Shown here piece after piece: positions 28,949-38,348 of a stretch of DNA of 64,000 nt. The DNA lies in assembly GCA_963750395.1 (NCBI GenBank), contig CAVVQM010000011.1, forward strand, positions 62,001 through 126,000, given 5' to 3'. The stretch comes from JADJPO01 sp963750395. GTDB taxonomy: Bacteria > Actinomycetota > Actinomycetes > Actinomycetales > Kineosporiaceae. The notes beneath the pieces are model-generated. The model had not been told where the DNA came from and did not search any database. It saw only the letters and a program-made list of their open reading frames with translations. Position 1 is the stretch's first letter. Each line of letters opens with the position of its first letter. The position numbers and the translations under genes were made by a program.

Positions 28949-29118
28949 ACCAGGAACCTACGACGTCGTGCGGGGATCCGTGCCATCAAGGTTGGCCGTC
29001 CGGTTGCCGAGGATCACCGTGAATGCAGTGCTACGGGTGCACCGTGACGGTGGGCTCCCGCCAGGACGGGTCGCCCGGAGCCGCCGGGGACCGACCCTCG
29101 ATCGAAGGGAGGGCGACC

Positions 29119-29412
29119 ATGAACCTGCTCGTCCTCGCTGCCCAGGCGTCCCCCCGCGCCCGCAGCATCGTGCACAGCCATCAGGACAGCTTCGGTCACC
29201 AGCTCGAGGTGCTCGGACGAGGCGGTGAGGCGGGTCAGGAGCTCGAGGTCACCTGTGAGTGCGGTTGGCGGGGTCGGCTGCCCGCCGCCGATCTGGACTC
29301 TGCGCCCGGCGGCGAACGTGAGGTCGCGTCCACTTCTGCACCGTCTGCGGTACCGAAGTGGACGCACCCTCAGCGGTTCCGGCCGCGCGGATCCGCAGCG
29401 CCGGGGAGATGA
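29119..29412 (+). CDS. Hypothetical protein with one CxCxW motif
   Basis: 97 residues from ATG 29119 with GGGAGGG upstream. The only recognisable point is LEVTCECGWRGRL, a CxC pair followed by W that often marks a zinc-binding turn, but no second pair is seen. The C-terminal third is Pro/Arg-rich and may be disordered. Family unknown. Convergent with ccdA. Confidence 0.5.
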   Translation: MNLLVLAAQASPRARSIVHSHQDSFGHQLEVLGRGGEAGQELEVTCECGWRGRLPAADLDSAPGGEREVASTSAPSAVPKWTHPQRFRPRGSAAPGR

Positions 29413-29449
29413 GCCGAGCAGATGACGGGTCCCTCGAGTGCGCGTGGCC

Positions 29450-30184
29450 TCACTCGGGGATGAACCCGCGATCCGCCTCCCAGGGCGCGACGGGGGTGTT
29501 CTGCACGATCCAGGTCTGCAGGTCGCGGTCCACGCCGAACAGAACCGCCAGGCCGACGACGACGAACACCAGCCCGAGCGTCCGCCGGAAGATCCCGTGG
29601 CTGTCCGCGGCCCAGCCGAGACGACGCACGAGCCGCTGACCCGCCAGGGCGACGGCCAGCAGGGTCGCGCACAACCCGACGGCGTAGGCGAGCAGCAGCA
29701 GCAACCCGTAGCCGAACTGAGCGGGCAGCACCGTGACCACGACGTAGGCGTACAGGGGGCTGCACGAGGAGAACACGGGCCCGAGCGCCGCCCCGGTGAG
29801 CAGGGCGCCCGCCGTCCCGCCCCGCCGACGTGCTCGGGTGAGTCGCCCGGCACTGCGCTCCTGCAGCGAGAGCCGCCCGCTGACCCGCTCCCACAGGCCC
29901 GGCGCGAGCCCGGCCAGGCCGAGCAGGATCAGCAGGCCTCCCGCCACGATCGACCAGGTCTGCTGCGGGATGTCGATGAGGGCCGTGGACGCCTTGAGCG
30001 CCAGGGTGAAGGCCACGATGGAGGCGCCGAGCGATCCGGTGACGAGCAGCGCCCGGCGCAGGCCGGTCGGCCCGGAATCACCCGGTGCGAGTGATCCACC
30101 GACGATCACCGGCAGCAGCGGCAGGACGCATGGCGCGAGGGTGGTGAGCACTCCGGCCAGGACGGCGCCGACCAGCGCCGTCAT
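29450..30184 (-). CDS. ccdA: CcdA/DsbD-type membrane thiol-disulfide transporter
   Basis: 244 residues from ATG 30184, which overlaps the upstream stop by one base (TGATG). About six TM helices; helix 1 has LAPCVLPLLPVIVGG and helix 4 has GPVFSSCSPLYAYVV, the two Pro-flanked cysteines of the DsbD-beta/CcdA family that carry reductant across the membrane. Coupled with the thioredoxin-like lipoprotein, it would deliver electrons to that partner outside the cell, for cytochrome c maturation or general protein reduction. Confidence 0.9.
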   Translation of the reverse strand: MTALVGAVLAGVLTTLAPCVLPLLPVIVGGSLAPGDSGPTGLRRALLVTGSLGASIVAFTLALKASTALIDIPQQTWSIVAGGLLILLGLAGLAPGLWERVSGRLSLQERSAGRLTRARRRGGTAGALLTGAALGPVFSSCSPLYAYVVVTVLPAQFGYGLLLLLAYAVGLCATLLAVALAGQRLVRRLGWAADSHGIFRRTLGLVFVVVGLAVLFGVDRDLQTWIVQNTPVAPWEADRGFIPE

Positions 30185-30675
30185 CAGGCGTTGGCCTTGG
30201 CCTTGATCTCCTCGCCGGTGACCGAACCCGACCACTTGGACAACTGGTCGCCGGCCGGGTTCACCGCGACGAAGGTGTGCTGCTGCGTGATCCCGTGCTT
30301 CTTCCTCAGATCGGTCTCGGTGTCGTAGTCGACCTTCACCACGGTCAGGCCGGCGGGCACCCCGTCGCCGGTGAGGGAGGCATCGGCGGCCCGGCAACTC
30401 GGGCACCAGGTGGCGTGGAAGAACAGGACGACGTCACCCGATACCGCACCCGGATCGACCTGGTAGGCGGCGTAGTCGATGTAGGCACCCTCGGTGACCG
30501 GCGCCGCCTCCTGCGACGCGCCGGATGCCGGATCCTGCGACGCGTCGGCGGACGCCGCGGCGGTCGGCGCCGCCGCCGACGCCGTGGTCTCGGCGCTCGA
30601 TCCGGCGCAGGCGCTGAGCCCGAGGGCGGCCGCCGCGGTCAGGGTCAGGGCCAGGGTTCGTCGGTCGCTTCGCAC
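30184..30675 (-). CDS. Thioredoxin-fold lipoprotein
   Basis: 163 residues from GTG 30675. A lipoprotein signal: basic RSDRR, hydrophobic LALTLTAAAALG and lipobox LSAC (Cys about 23). A low-complexity Ala/Ser linker (about 25-60) follows, then the thioredoxin domain with VVLFFHATWCPSCRAAD (CPSC active site) and the cis-Pro-like segment near THFVAVNPAG-type HTFVAVNPAGD. It sits outside the membrane. The stop overlaps the ccdA start, so the two are translated together. Confidence 0.88.
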   Translation of the reverse strand: MRSDRRTLALTLTAAAALGLSACAGSSAETTASAAAPTAAASADASQDPASGASQEAAPVTEGAYIDYAAYQVDPGAVSGDVVLFFHATWCPSCRAADASLTGDGVPAGLTVVKVDYDTETDLRKKHGITQQHTFVAVNPAGDQLSKWSGSVTGEEIKAKANA

Positions 30676-30720
30676 CGGACCATTGTCGGCGCCCGAGGTC
30701 GGCCAGTCCTTTCGAGGCAC

Positions 30721-32028
30721 TTACGACGCCGCGGAGTCGGCCAGCCGGTCCAGGGCCGGCAACACCGTGACATCGAAGGTCTCGATCCCGCGGATGAGGT
30801 CGCCGTCCTGCGCGAGTTCATCAAGGAAGGCCAACCAGACGTCCTCGTCGCCGGTCAGCTTGCGGGCCACCGAGACCGTGGAGTCGAAGACCTCGCCGTT
30901 GCCCGTCTGGTTGGCCAGAGCGATCTCCAGTTGGGCCTGCATGATCCGGTGGTGCACGGAGGAGTCGGTGGTGGTCAACTCCGAGGAGTCGAACCAGGCC
31001 ACCGGGACGGCACTGATCCGGTCGGCGCCGAAGGTGAGCGCGAGCTTGGTCAGCAGCTCGATGTCGAAGCTGAAGTCCATCACCTCCATGCCGGAAGAGA
31101 TCACCTGGCCGATCGCGTGGGAGGCGAAAGCCTTGGCGCCGCACTGAGTGTCACGGGGTAGCAGTCCGGTCAACAACAGCTCGCGGAAGTACCGGGCGGC
31201 GTTGGCCCGCACGTTGCGGCCCGGCGTGATCTCCAGCACGGACTCGGGCAGCCGCCGGGATCCGGCGGCGGCGACCGCACCGCCGACGGCGATGGGCGAG
31301 AGCAGGTTTCCGACCTGGCCGAGGTCCACCGACAGATCGCAGTCGGTCAGCCAGACGATGTGCGCGGGTCCGGTGCCATGGGTCTCGATCGCCTTGGCCG
31401 CGCCGTAGTAGACCGCCCCGGCCTTGCGGGTGTTCTTCGGGATCTCGACCTTGCGCAGCGCGGCCGCGACCAGTCCGTCCCCGCCCTTCTCGTTCTCCAC
31501 CCCGTCGGTCAGGAACAGCACGCGGAAGTTCTGCACGCCCTGCTCGGCGATGGCGGCGGCGATGGCGTCGCCGGTCAGCGTCGGCTCGGGCTTCGACATG
31601 TCGTCGACGAAGATCACGTCGTACGTGCTCGGGGTTCCGGCGAACAACCAGGCCAGCTGAGCGCTCTTCTGGACGACGAAGTCCTCGCCGTCCGGGTTCT
31701 GGCCCTCGCCCGTGCCGCGCGGCATCAGACGCACGACCTCGCTGTAGGCGGGGATGACGACCGAGACCGTCAGCGGTTGGGGTGCCCCGAGCAGGAACGC
31801 ACGCGAACGCGCCAGTTTCACGGCGAGCAGGGTGAGCTTGCCCAGATCACCGCGCGACGCAGCCCGCTCCAGCGACCACAGCTGGTCGCCGTCCTGGGTC
31901 GCGCCCAGGATCGACTCCGCCGCAGATCTGCAGGCGGCCAGCGCCGCCGGCGCTCGGACGTCGAGGTCGTCGCCGAGCTGTGCGTCCAGGGTGGCCAGAT
32001 GTGCCAACAGGTCCTCAATACGGGGCAT
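30721..32028 (-). CDS. GT2-like glycosyltransferase (cytosolic, GT-A fold)
   Basis: 435 residues. I choose ATG 32028 because AAGGAG lies five bases before; GTG 32034 is two codons longer. After a helical N-terminus (1-90) the GT-A domain starts with LTVSVVIPAYSEV (about 94), includes YDVIFVDDMSKPEP, VRNFRVLFLTDG-type strand and the DxD-like WLTDCDLSVDLGQ, then DTQCGAKAFASHAIG, the motif seen in dolichyl-/polyprenyl-phosphate sugar transferases. No TM helix is predicted by eye. Donor and acceptor are unknown. It is four bases-plus away from the redox pair on the same strand. Confidence 0.7.
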   Translation of the reverse strand: MPRIEDLLAHLATLDAQLGDDLDVRAPAALAACRSAAESILGATQDGDQLWSLERAASRGDLGKLTLLAVKLARSRAFLLGAPQPLTVSVVIPAYSEVVRLMPRGTGEGQNPDGEDFVVQKSAQLAWLFAGTPSTYDVIFVDDMSKPEPTLTGDAIAAAIAEQGVQNFRVLFLTDGVENEKGGDGLVAAALRKVEIPKNTRKAGAVYYGAAKAIETHGTGPAHIVWLTDCDLSVDLGQVGNLLSPIAVGGAVAAAGSRRLPESVLEITPGRNVRANAARYFRELLLTGLLPRDTQCGAKAFASHAIGQVISSGMEVMDFSFDIELLTKLALTFGADRISAVPVAWFDSSELTTTDSSVHHRIMQAQLEIALANQTGNGEVFDSTVSVARKLTGDEDVWLAFLDELAQDGDLIRGIETFDVTVLPALDRLADSAAS

Positions 32029-32203
32029 CCTCACTCCTTCGTGGGTGTGCCCCGGGCCATCGGTCGTGTCGTCGGGGCGGGCTGCCCGAGTCTACGGAAG
32101 CCGGGCCCGAGGTGACCGCGACCTGCCGTCGGCGCCGTGTGGGGGGACGAACGCCACGACCAGACGCCCCACCGGCCGGTGGGGTATCGGTAGATTCGGC
32201 GGA

Positions 32204-34099
32204 ATGATCAGGACGAGGGAAGGCGCCGGCGGTCGAGGCCCGGTCGTCGTGGCACGTGCGCTCGTGGCGGTGCTCGGGGCCCTGCTGCTGGGACCGCTTC
32301 TGGTGGGCCCGGCGACTCAGGCCACCGCCGCGGCCGATCTGACCGACGGACGGGAGATCACCCGGTACGACGTGACCGCGAGCGCGGCCGCGGACGGCGC
32401 CGTCGCGGTGAGGATCGACCTGGACTTCGACTTCGGGAACGACCCCGGGCACGGTCCCTACCTGACCTTCCCGACCCGCGTGGCCTACGACGACGAACAG
32501 GACCGCCTCTTCGAGTTCAGCGACGTGCGCGCCGAGAGCCCCACCGGTGCACCGGCCCAGGTGAACCGCGAGGACGACGGTTCCGCCGTGATCCTGCGGA
32601 TCGGAGACCCCGACGTGGACGACGTGTCGGGTGTGCAGACCTACCGGATCTCCTTCACGGTCGACGGGTGGATCAATCCCGCGAACGCCCAGCACTCCGG
32701 TGACGAGTTGTACTGGGACGTCATCGGTCCGGGGTGGGAGGTCCCGCTGTCCGACCTGACGGTCGCCGTGACGGGGCCGACCGCCGTGGAGGGGGCCGCC
32801 TGCTTCGCCGGACCACCGAACTCCACCAGAGCCTGCACCTCGGCCACCATGACGGGGTCGACGGCCACGTTCACCCAGGACGTCGTCCCCGTCGGGGACG
32901 GGTTCACCACCGTCACCGGGTGGCCGGGCGGCACCTTCGCGGGCGTGCAGCCCATCCTGCGCACCCGGCCCGACCCTCTGGCGACGATTCGACCGATCAC
33001 GCCCGGCGGCGGTATCGCCGCGATCGTCGCGGCCCTCGGAGCGTTGCTGGTGGTCGGCAGGGTGCGTCGTGTCGGTCGCGACCGGGCGTATCTGGGGGCG
33101 ACCTCGGGGCTGCGTCCGATGGCGGGCCTGCAGACCCCGACCGGGTACCGGGATTCGCGCGCTCCCGTGGCCGTGCGGCTCACCCCGCCCGACGGCGCCC
33201 GACCGGGCGAGATCGGCACGCTGATCGATGAGAGGGCCGACCCGGTGGACGTGACAGCGACCATCGTGGACCTGGCGGTCCGCGAGTGGCTGCGGATCGA
33301 GGAGGTGCCACACCAGGAGCAGGGATCGCCGGACTGGACCCTGGTGAGGCTGCGGTCCGGCGGGGACGGCCTCGAGCCGTTCGAGGCCTTCCTGATGTCA
33401 GAGCTCTTCCGCGACCGGGAGGCGGTCAGGCTCTCGGACCTCAAGACCACCTTCCTCACCTCGAGGAAGCACGTGCAGAGCCGGCTGTATGAGCGGGTGA
33501 CCGAGAAGGGGTGGTTCCGGGCGAACCCCGCCAGGGTGCGGACCACCTGGCTCGTGGTCGGCGGTCTGCTGGTCGGCCTCGGGGTCATCGTGGCAGCGGT
33601 GCTCGCTGCCGCCACCGAACTGCCAGGTGCGGCGCTCGTGCCGATCGCCCTCGCGCTGATCGGCGTGCTCGTCATGGCCCTCAGCGGCACGGCCCCCGCC
33701 CGGACCGCCGCCGGGACCGAGGTGCTCGCTCAGGCCGTCGGATTCCGGCAGCACCTGGCCACGACCGAGGCGGACCGACTGCGATTCGACGAGCACGAGG
33801 ACGTCTTCAGTCGCTACCTCCCCTACGCCATCGTGTTCGGGCTCACCGATCGGTGGGCCAGGGTCTTCTCCGAGGCCGCGCGAGAGCGGTCCGTCCCCGT
33901 GCCCACCTGGTACGTGGGCACCTACCCGGCGCTCACCAACGCCTACTGGGCCACCGGACTCGCCGGGTCCATGGAGAGCTTCCAGGCGATCGCCACGACC
34001 GCGATCTCCGCGCCGACACCGGGGTCCTCGGGCGGTTCGGGATCGAGCGGCGGCTTCACGGGCGGTGGGGTCGGCGGCGGGGGCGGCGGGGGCTGGTGA
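32204..34099 (+). CDS. DUF2207 membrane protein
   Basis: 631 residues from ATG 32204. Signal peptide at about 20-45 (VVVARALVAVLGALLLGPLLVGPATQA), then a large extracellular beta-rich DUF2207 region (ITRYDVTASAAADG … VQTYRISFTVDGWIN … ELYWDVIGPGWEVPLSDLTV). A TM helix at about 265-282 is followed by a cytoplasmic domain (PVDVTATIVDLAVREWLRIEE, a winged-helix-like stretch), two further TM helices at about 448-490, and a long C-terminal region ending in a Gly/Ser-rich tail. The family is widespread; function unknown. The order of parts is as in other DUF2207 proteins. Confidence 0.88.
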   Translation: MIRTREGAGGRGPVVVARALVAVLGALLLGPLLVGPATQATAAADLTDGREITRYDVTASAAADGAVAVRIDLDFDFGNDPGHGPYLTFPTRVAYDDEQDRLFEFSDVRAESPTGAPAQVNREDDGSAVILRIGDPDVDDVSGVQTYRISFTVDGWINPANAQHSGDELYWDVIGPGWEVPLSDLTVAVTGPTAVEGAACFAGPPNSTRACTSATMTGSTATFTQDVVPVGDGFTTVTGWPGGTFAGVQPILRTRPDPLATIRPITPGGGIAAIVAALGALLVVGRVRRVGRDRAYLGATSGLRPMAGLQTPTGYRDSRAPVAVRLTPPDGARPGEIGTLIDERADPVDVTATIVDLAVREWLRIEEVPHQEQGSPDWTLVRLRSGGDGLEPFEAFLMSELFRDREAVRLSDLKTTFLTSRKHVQSRLYERVTEKGWFRANPARVRTTWLVVGGLLVGLGVIVAAVLAAATELPGAALVPIALALIGVLVMALSGTAPARTAAGTEVLAQAVGFRQHLATTEADRLRFDEHEDVFSRYLPYAIVFGLTDRWARVFSEAARERSVPVPTWYVGTYPALTNAYWATGLAGSMESFQAIATTAISAPTPGSSGGSGSSGGFTGGGVGGGGGGGW

Positions 34100-34124
34100 C
34101 CGCGGCCGGACGTACCCTGGGGTG

Positions 34125-34598
34125 GTGAGCACGAACGAGGCACCGGCGCGCGACGCCTCGCGCATGCACCCTCCCCAACGCCGGGTCGCCCTCACCGCGA
34201 TCAGCGACGCCCCGCTCGACGTCCGGGCTCACGAACGGGCCGTGGACGACGACCGCGCCGGCGCCGTCGTGACCTTCAGCGGGCAGGTGCGCGATCACGA
34301 CGGTGGTCGATCCGTCGCCGGGATCGAGTACGTCGCCCACCCCACCACCGCGCGGTTCCTGGCCGAGCTGGTCGCGGACGTCGTCCCGCGCACCGACGCC
34401 GAGGCGGTCGCGGTCACCCACCGCGTTGGACAGCTGGCCATCGGCGAGTCCGCGATCGTCGTCGCGGTCGCCGCCGCCCACCGGCAGGAGGCGTTCGCGG
34501 CCTGTCTGCTGATCGTGGACGAGGTGAAGCACCGGCTGCCCGTCTGGAAGCGGCAGGTCTTCACCGACGGCAGCGACGAATGGGTGGCATGCCCGTGA
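34125..34598 (+). CDS. moaE: Molybdopterin synthase large subunit MoaE
   Basis: 157 residues from GTG 34125. Conserved GAVVTFSGQVRDHDGGR, VAGIEYVAHPT, VAHRVGQLAIGE-like strand and the C-terminal DEVKHRLPVWKRQVFTDGSDEW with the catalytic Lys residues. With MoaD it converts cyclic pyranopterin monophosphate to molybdopterin. Unusually, it is on the strand opposite to moaD/moaA, which lie 0.9-2 kb away. The first 20 residues are an extra N-terminal extension. Confidence 0.95.
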   Translation: MSTNEAPARDASRMHPPQRRVALTAISDAPLDVRAHERAVDDDRAGAVVTFSGQVRDHDGGRSVAGIEYVAHPTTARFLAELVADVVPRTDAEAVAVTHRVGQLAIGESAIVVAVAAAHRQEAFAACLLIVDEVKHRLPVWKRQVFTDGSDEWVACP

Positions 34599-34613
34599 CA
34601 GCGTCGCGCCGAT

Positions 34614-35444
34614 TCACAGCCTGACGTGGCCGCTGACGCAGGTCACCGTCCCACCGCCGACCCAGATCGTGCCGTCGTCGTCCCGCTCGATGTGGACCCT
34701 GCCGGCACGAGCGAGAGTCGTGCCCTGCGAGGCGGTGTAGGGCGCCTGTGCGCGGCCGGTTCCGATCAACCACTGGGCGAGTGAGGCGTTCAGGCTGCCC
34801 GTGACCGGATCCTCCACGGCGAGGCCGTCCTTGGGGAAGAACGCTCGCACCTCGTACAGCTCGCTCGCGCCCGCCGGGTGGAAGGCGACGGCGCCGACCT
34901 CCAGGCTCAGGGTGCCCGGGCGAAGGGCGAGCAGGGCGTCGACGTCCGCGAGCAGGACCGCGACCCAGCCCGGCCCGTTGTCCACCCAGTGGGCGTCGAG
35001 CACGTCCGCGCGGGTGATGCCGAGTTCGGTGACGATCCGGTCGAGATCGACGTCCGCGACCGGTCCCGAGCGGATCAGCGCGGGCGCGGCGAAGGCCAAA
35101 CCCGTTGGTGTGCGACGGATCTGAACCAGCCCCACGCCGCATTCCTGGACGACGGTCCCCGCCTTCGCCGGCGCCCCACCGAGTTCCAGCCAGGCGTGGG
35201 CCGACCCAAGGGTCGGGTGACCGGCGAACGGCAGTTCGGTGACCGGGGTGAAGATCCGAACCCGGTAGTCGGCGGCCGGGTCGGTCGGCGGGAGCAGGAA
35301 GGTCGTCTCGGACAGGTTCGTCCAGCGGGCGAACGCCCGCATGGTCTCGGTGTCCAGGTCGGCGCCCGCACCGACGACCGCCACCGGGTTGCCCCGGTAG
35401 GCCTGCTCGGTGAAGACGTCGACCTGCCGGAACGGTCGGCTCAT
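34614..35444 (-). CDS. PhzF-family isomerase-like protein
   Basis: 276 residues from ATG 35444. PhzF/YddE fold: N-terminal FRQVDVFTEQAYRGNPVAVV, catalytic Glu in RWTNLSETTFLL (about 45), FAGHPTLGSAH, and the C-terminal half with VEDPVTGSLNASLAQWL and SGHVRL. PhzF isomerises trans-2,3-dihydro-3-hydroxyanthranilate in phenazine synthesis, but most homologues like this one have no known substrate. No other phenazine gene is here. It follows moaD in the same direction and converges on moaE. Confidence 0.88.
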   Translation of the reverse strand: MSRPFRQVDVFTEQAYRGNPVAVVGAGADLDTETMRAFARWTNLSETTFLLPPTDPAADYRVRIFTPVTELPFAGHPTLGSAHAWLELGGAPAKAGTVVQECGVGLVQIRRTPTGLAFAAPALIRSGPVADVDLDRIVTELGITRADVLDAHWVDNGPGWVAVLLADVDALLALRPGTLSLEVGAVAFHPAGASELYEVRAFFPKDGLAVEDPVTGSLNASLAQWLIGTGRAQAPYTASQGTTLARAGRVHIERDDDGTIWVGGGTVTCVSGHVRL

Positions 35445-35473
35445 CGCCCTGCCGGGCCGGTCGAGCACGAGGG

Positions 35474-35731
35474 TCAGCCGCCGGCGAACGGGGGCAGGAC
35501 GTCCACCTCAGCGCCGTCGTGCAGCAGGCGGTCCCGCCCTCCGGCGACCTCGTCCAGCAGGAAGCTGCACGCCGCGAGCACCCGGGGCAGATCGCCGCCG
35601 TGGCGCCGGGCCAGCACCTCGGCGAGGTCGGCGATCGTGGGTCGCCCGGTGCCGGCGTCCAGATCGACCTTCTCCTCGTCCAGGCCGGCGGCCGCGCGGG
35701 CACCGGCGAAGTAGCGCACGGCCACGAGCAT
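35474..35731 (-). CDS. moaD: Molybdopterin synthase small subunit MoaD
   Basis: 85 residues, beta-grasp ubiquitin-like fold ending in PPFAGG; the C-terminal Gly-Gly is adenylated and converted to thiocarboxylate, the sulfur donor for molybdopterin. The N-terminus VAVRYFAGARAAAGLDEE is typical. It starts five bases after the moaA stop, so they form an operon. Confidence 0.93.
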   Translation of the reverse strand: MLVAVRYFAGARAAAGLDEEKVDLDAGTGRPTIADLAEVLARRHGGDLPRVLAACSFLLDEVAGGRDRLLHDGAEVDVLPPFAGG

Positions 35732-35735
35732 CCGC

Positions 35736-36803
35736 TCAGCCTCCGATCGCGCTCATCGGGCGGGCGGGCTGGAGGAACGACGGGTCGTCGATGCCGTGCC
35801 CGGCGGCCTTGCCCCACATGGCCTTTCGCCAGGCCTCGGCGACGTCGGTGTCGCTCGAGCCGTCGCGCAGGAGGGTGCGCAGGTCGGTCTCGGTGCGGGA
35901 GAACAGGCAGTTGCGCACCTGGCCGTCCGCGGTCAGCCGGGTGCGGTTGCAGTCGCCGCAGAACGGCCGGGTGACCGAGCCGATGATGCCCACCCTCGCC
36001 TGACCTCCGGACGGCGTCCGGCCCGCCTCGCCCTCGACCACCCAGGTCTCGGCCGGGGCGGCGCCGCGGGCCGCCGCGCCGGTGGGTGTGAGCGTGAACT
36101 CGGCCTGGAGCGTCTGCAGGATCTCAGCCGCGGTGATCATGTCCGACCGTCGCCACGATCCCTGCGCGTCCAGCGGCATCTGCTCGATGAACCGTAGTTG
36201 GTACTCCTGCGACACCGCCCAGCGCAGCAGGGTGGCGGCCTCGTCGTCGTTGACGCCGCGGACCAGCACCGCGTTGATCTTCACGGGACTGAGCCCCGCC
36301 AGGGTCGCCGCGCGCAGACCGGCCAGCACGTCGTCGATCCGGTCCCGATGGGTGATCCGGGCGAATCGCTCGCGGTCGATGGTGTCCAGGCTGACGTTGA
36401 TCCGATGCAGCCCGGCGGCCACCAGGGCGGTGGCGCGGCGGTCGAGTCCCAGCCCGTTGGTGGTCAGCGCGGTCTGCGGGACGGCGCCGGCCGGGGTGCG
36501 CAACGCCGTGGTCGCGGCGAGGATCTCCTCCAGGCCCCGGCGGAGCAACGGCTCGCCCCCGGTGAACCTGACTTCGGTGATCCCCAGCTCACGGACTGCG
36601 ATGGTGATCAGGCGGACGACCTCGGCGTCGGTGAGCACCTGCGCGCCGGGAAGCCAGTCCAGACCCTCGGCGGGCATGCAGTAGGAGCAGCGCAGGTTGC
36701 ACCGGTCGGTCAGGCTGACCCGCAGGTCCGTGGCCACACGGCCGAACGTGTCGGCCAGGGCGCCCTCGGGCGCCGCCGAGCGATCGCTGGAATCTGCCGT
36801 CAC
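35736..36803 (-). CDS. moaA: GTP 3',8-cyclase MoaA (radical SAM)
   Basis: 355 residues from GTG 36803. The radical-SAM cluster CNLRCSYCMP (about 36-45) and the second cluster C-terminal FCGDCNRTRLTADGQVRNC are complete, as is the terminal Gly-Gly (SAIGG) needed for activity. It turns GTP into 3',8-cyclo-7,8-dihydro-GTP, the first step of molybdenum cofactor synthesis. Divergent from the GH1 gene with 52 bases between the two starts. Confidence 0.96.
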   Translation of the reverse strand: MTADSSDRSAAPEGALADTFGRVATDLRVSLTDRCNLRCSYCMPAEGLDWLPGAQVLTDAEVVRLITIAVRELGITEVRFTGGEPLLRRGLEEILAATTALRTPAGAVPQTALTTNGLGLDRRATALVAAGLHRINVSLDTIDRERFARITHRDRIDDVLAGLRAATLAGLSPVKINAVLVRGVNDDEAATLLRWAVSQEYQLRFIEQMPLDAQGSWRRSDMITAAEILQTLQAEFTLTPTGAAARGAAPAETWVVEGEAGRTPSGGQARVGIIGSVTRPFCGDCNRTRLTADGQVRNCLFSRTETDLRTLLRDGSSDTDVAEAWRKAMWGKAAGHGIDDPSFLQPARPMSAIGG

Positions 36804-36855
36804 CGAAACAGGGTAACCGCGCGGAGCGGGCCCGGCCCGCTTGTAGTTTGACCGG

Positions 36856-38316
36856 GTGACGACCCAGCCGGACGATCAGCCCGTCGATCTGAGCGGGATC
36901 TCCGTTCCCTTCGTCTGGGGAGCCGCGACGGCGGCCTTCCAGATCGAGGGCGCGGCGGACCGCCGCGGACGGTCGATCTGGGACACCTTCTGCGCCGAGC
37001 CCGGCCGGATCAAGGACGGTTCGAACGGGGACGTCGCGTGCGCCCACGTGGACCACTACCTCGAGGACGTGTCGCTGCTGCGCGACCTCGGCGTCGACGC
37101 CTACCGGTTCTCGATCGGCTGGCCTCGCGTGCAGCCCGACGGTCGTGGCGCGCTGGCGGGCGTGGGGCTGGACTTCTACGACCGCCTGATCGACGAGTTG
37201 CTCGGCGCCGGGATCGAGCCGTGGGTCACCCTCTACCACTGGGACCTGCCACAGGCCCTCCAGAGCGCCGGTGGGTGGCCCGTCCGGGCGACCGCGGAGG
37301 CGTTCGCGGACTACGCGGTGAGCGTTCACGCGGCGCTCGGTGACCGGGTCCGCTCCTGGATGACGCTGAACGAGCCGTGGTGCTCGGCCTGGCTCGGGTA
37401 TGCCGCGGGGGTGCACGCGCCGGGGCTGCGCGACGTCGGGGCCGCGGCCCGGGCATCGCACCACCTCCTTCTCGGGCACGCCTTGGCGCTGGCGGGCATG
37501 AGGGCGCAGGCCCCGGCCGATCACTCCTTCGGCATCGTGCTCAACCCGGGCACGTATCGGGCGGCGGACGGGCTCACCCCGGAGGACGCCGCGGCGGTCG
37601 CCGGCGCAGCGCGGGCCCTGGACGGCGTCCACACCCGGTGGTGGCTGGACGCGCTGCTCCTGGGCCGCTATCCGGAAGACACCCTGGACCTGCTCGCACA
37701 CCACCTGCGCGGCGTGATCGCGGACGGGGACCTGGGCCTGATCTCACAGCCGCTCGACTTCCTCGGGGTGAACTACTACAACGACCAGCTGCTGGTGCCG
37801 GCCGGTTCGGACGACCTCGCCGCACCGGTCCCGCGGCTTCCCGCGACCGAGGGCGTCGGTGCGGTGCACGGCGGGCCCGGCTCGACGTCCATGGGGTGGC
37901 CGGTGACCCCGGACGGTCTGCGGACCCTGCTGCTGCGGATCAGCGAGGACTACCCTCCCGTCCCGCTCGTGATCACCGAGAACGGGTCGGCCTGGCACGA
38001 CAGTCACTCGGCTCTGCAGGAACGCGAGGACTCCGAAGACTCCGAGGACGACTCCGAGGACGACTGCGACCCGATCCCGGATCCGGCCCGCGTCGAGTAC
38101 CTGTCGGCGCACCTGTCGGCGGCCGCGGCGGCGGTCCGGGCCGGGGTGGACCTGCGTGGCTACTTCGCCTGGTCCCTGATGGACAACTTCGAGTGGGCCG
38201 AGGGATACGCCCAGCGGTTCGGGCTGGTCCGCGTCGACTACGACACCCAGCGGCGGCGGATCCGGCAGAGCTATCAGGTCTACCGTGACCTGATCGCGGC
38301 GCAACGATCGGGGTAG
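36856..38316 (+). CDS. Beta-glucosidase, glycoside hydrolase family 1
   Basis: 486 residues from GTG 36856. GH1 marks: FVWGAATAAFQIEGAA (start), acid/base Glu in SWMTLNEPWCSA (about 174), FLGVNYYN, nucleophile Glu in PLVITENGSAWHD (about 378) and DLRGYFAWSLMDNFEWAEGY. Hydrolyses beta-linked glucose or related sugars; no signal peptide, so cytoplasmic. Between the nucleophile and PDPARVEYL there is an unusual acidic run (REDSEDSEDDSEDDCD), encoded by a short GAC/GAG repeat. Confidence 0.93.
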   Translation: MTTQPDDQPVDLSGISVPFVWGAATAAFQIEGAADRRGRSIWDTFCAEPGRIKDGSNGDVACAHVDHYLEDVSLLRDLGVDAYRFSIGWPRVQPDGRGALAGVGLDFYDRLIDELLGAGIEPWVTLYHWDLPQALQSAGGWPVRATAEAFADYAVSVHAALGDRVRSWMTLNEPWCSAWLGYAAGVHAPGLRDVGAAARASHHLLLGHALALAGMRAQAPADHSFGIVLNPGTYRAADGLTPEDAAAVAGAARALDGVHTRWWLDALLLGRYPEDTLDLLAHHLRGVIADGDLGLISQPLDFLGVNYYNDQLLVPAGSDDLAAPVPRLPATEGVGAVHGGPGSTSMGWPVTPDGLRTLLLRISEDYPPVPLVITENGSAWHDSHSALQEREDSEDSEDDSEDDCDPIPDPARVEYLSAHLSAAAAAVRAGVDLRGYFAWSLMDNFEWAEGYAQRFGLVRVDYDTQRRRIRQSYQVYRDLIAAQRSG

Positions 38317-38348
38317 CCGGGGTAGCAAGGGTCTGGGTGGCTCCGCAC

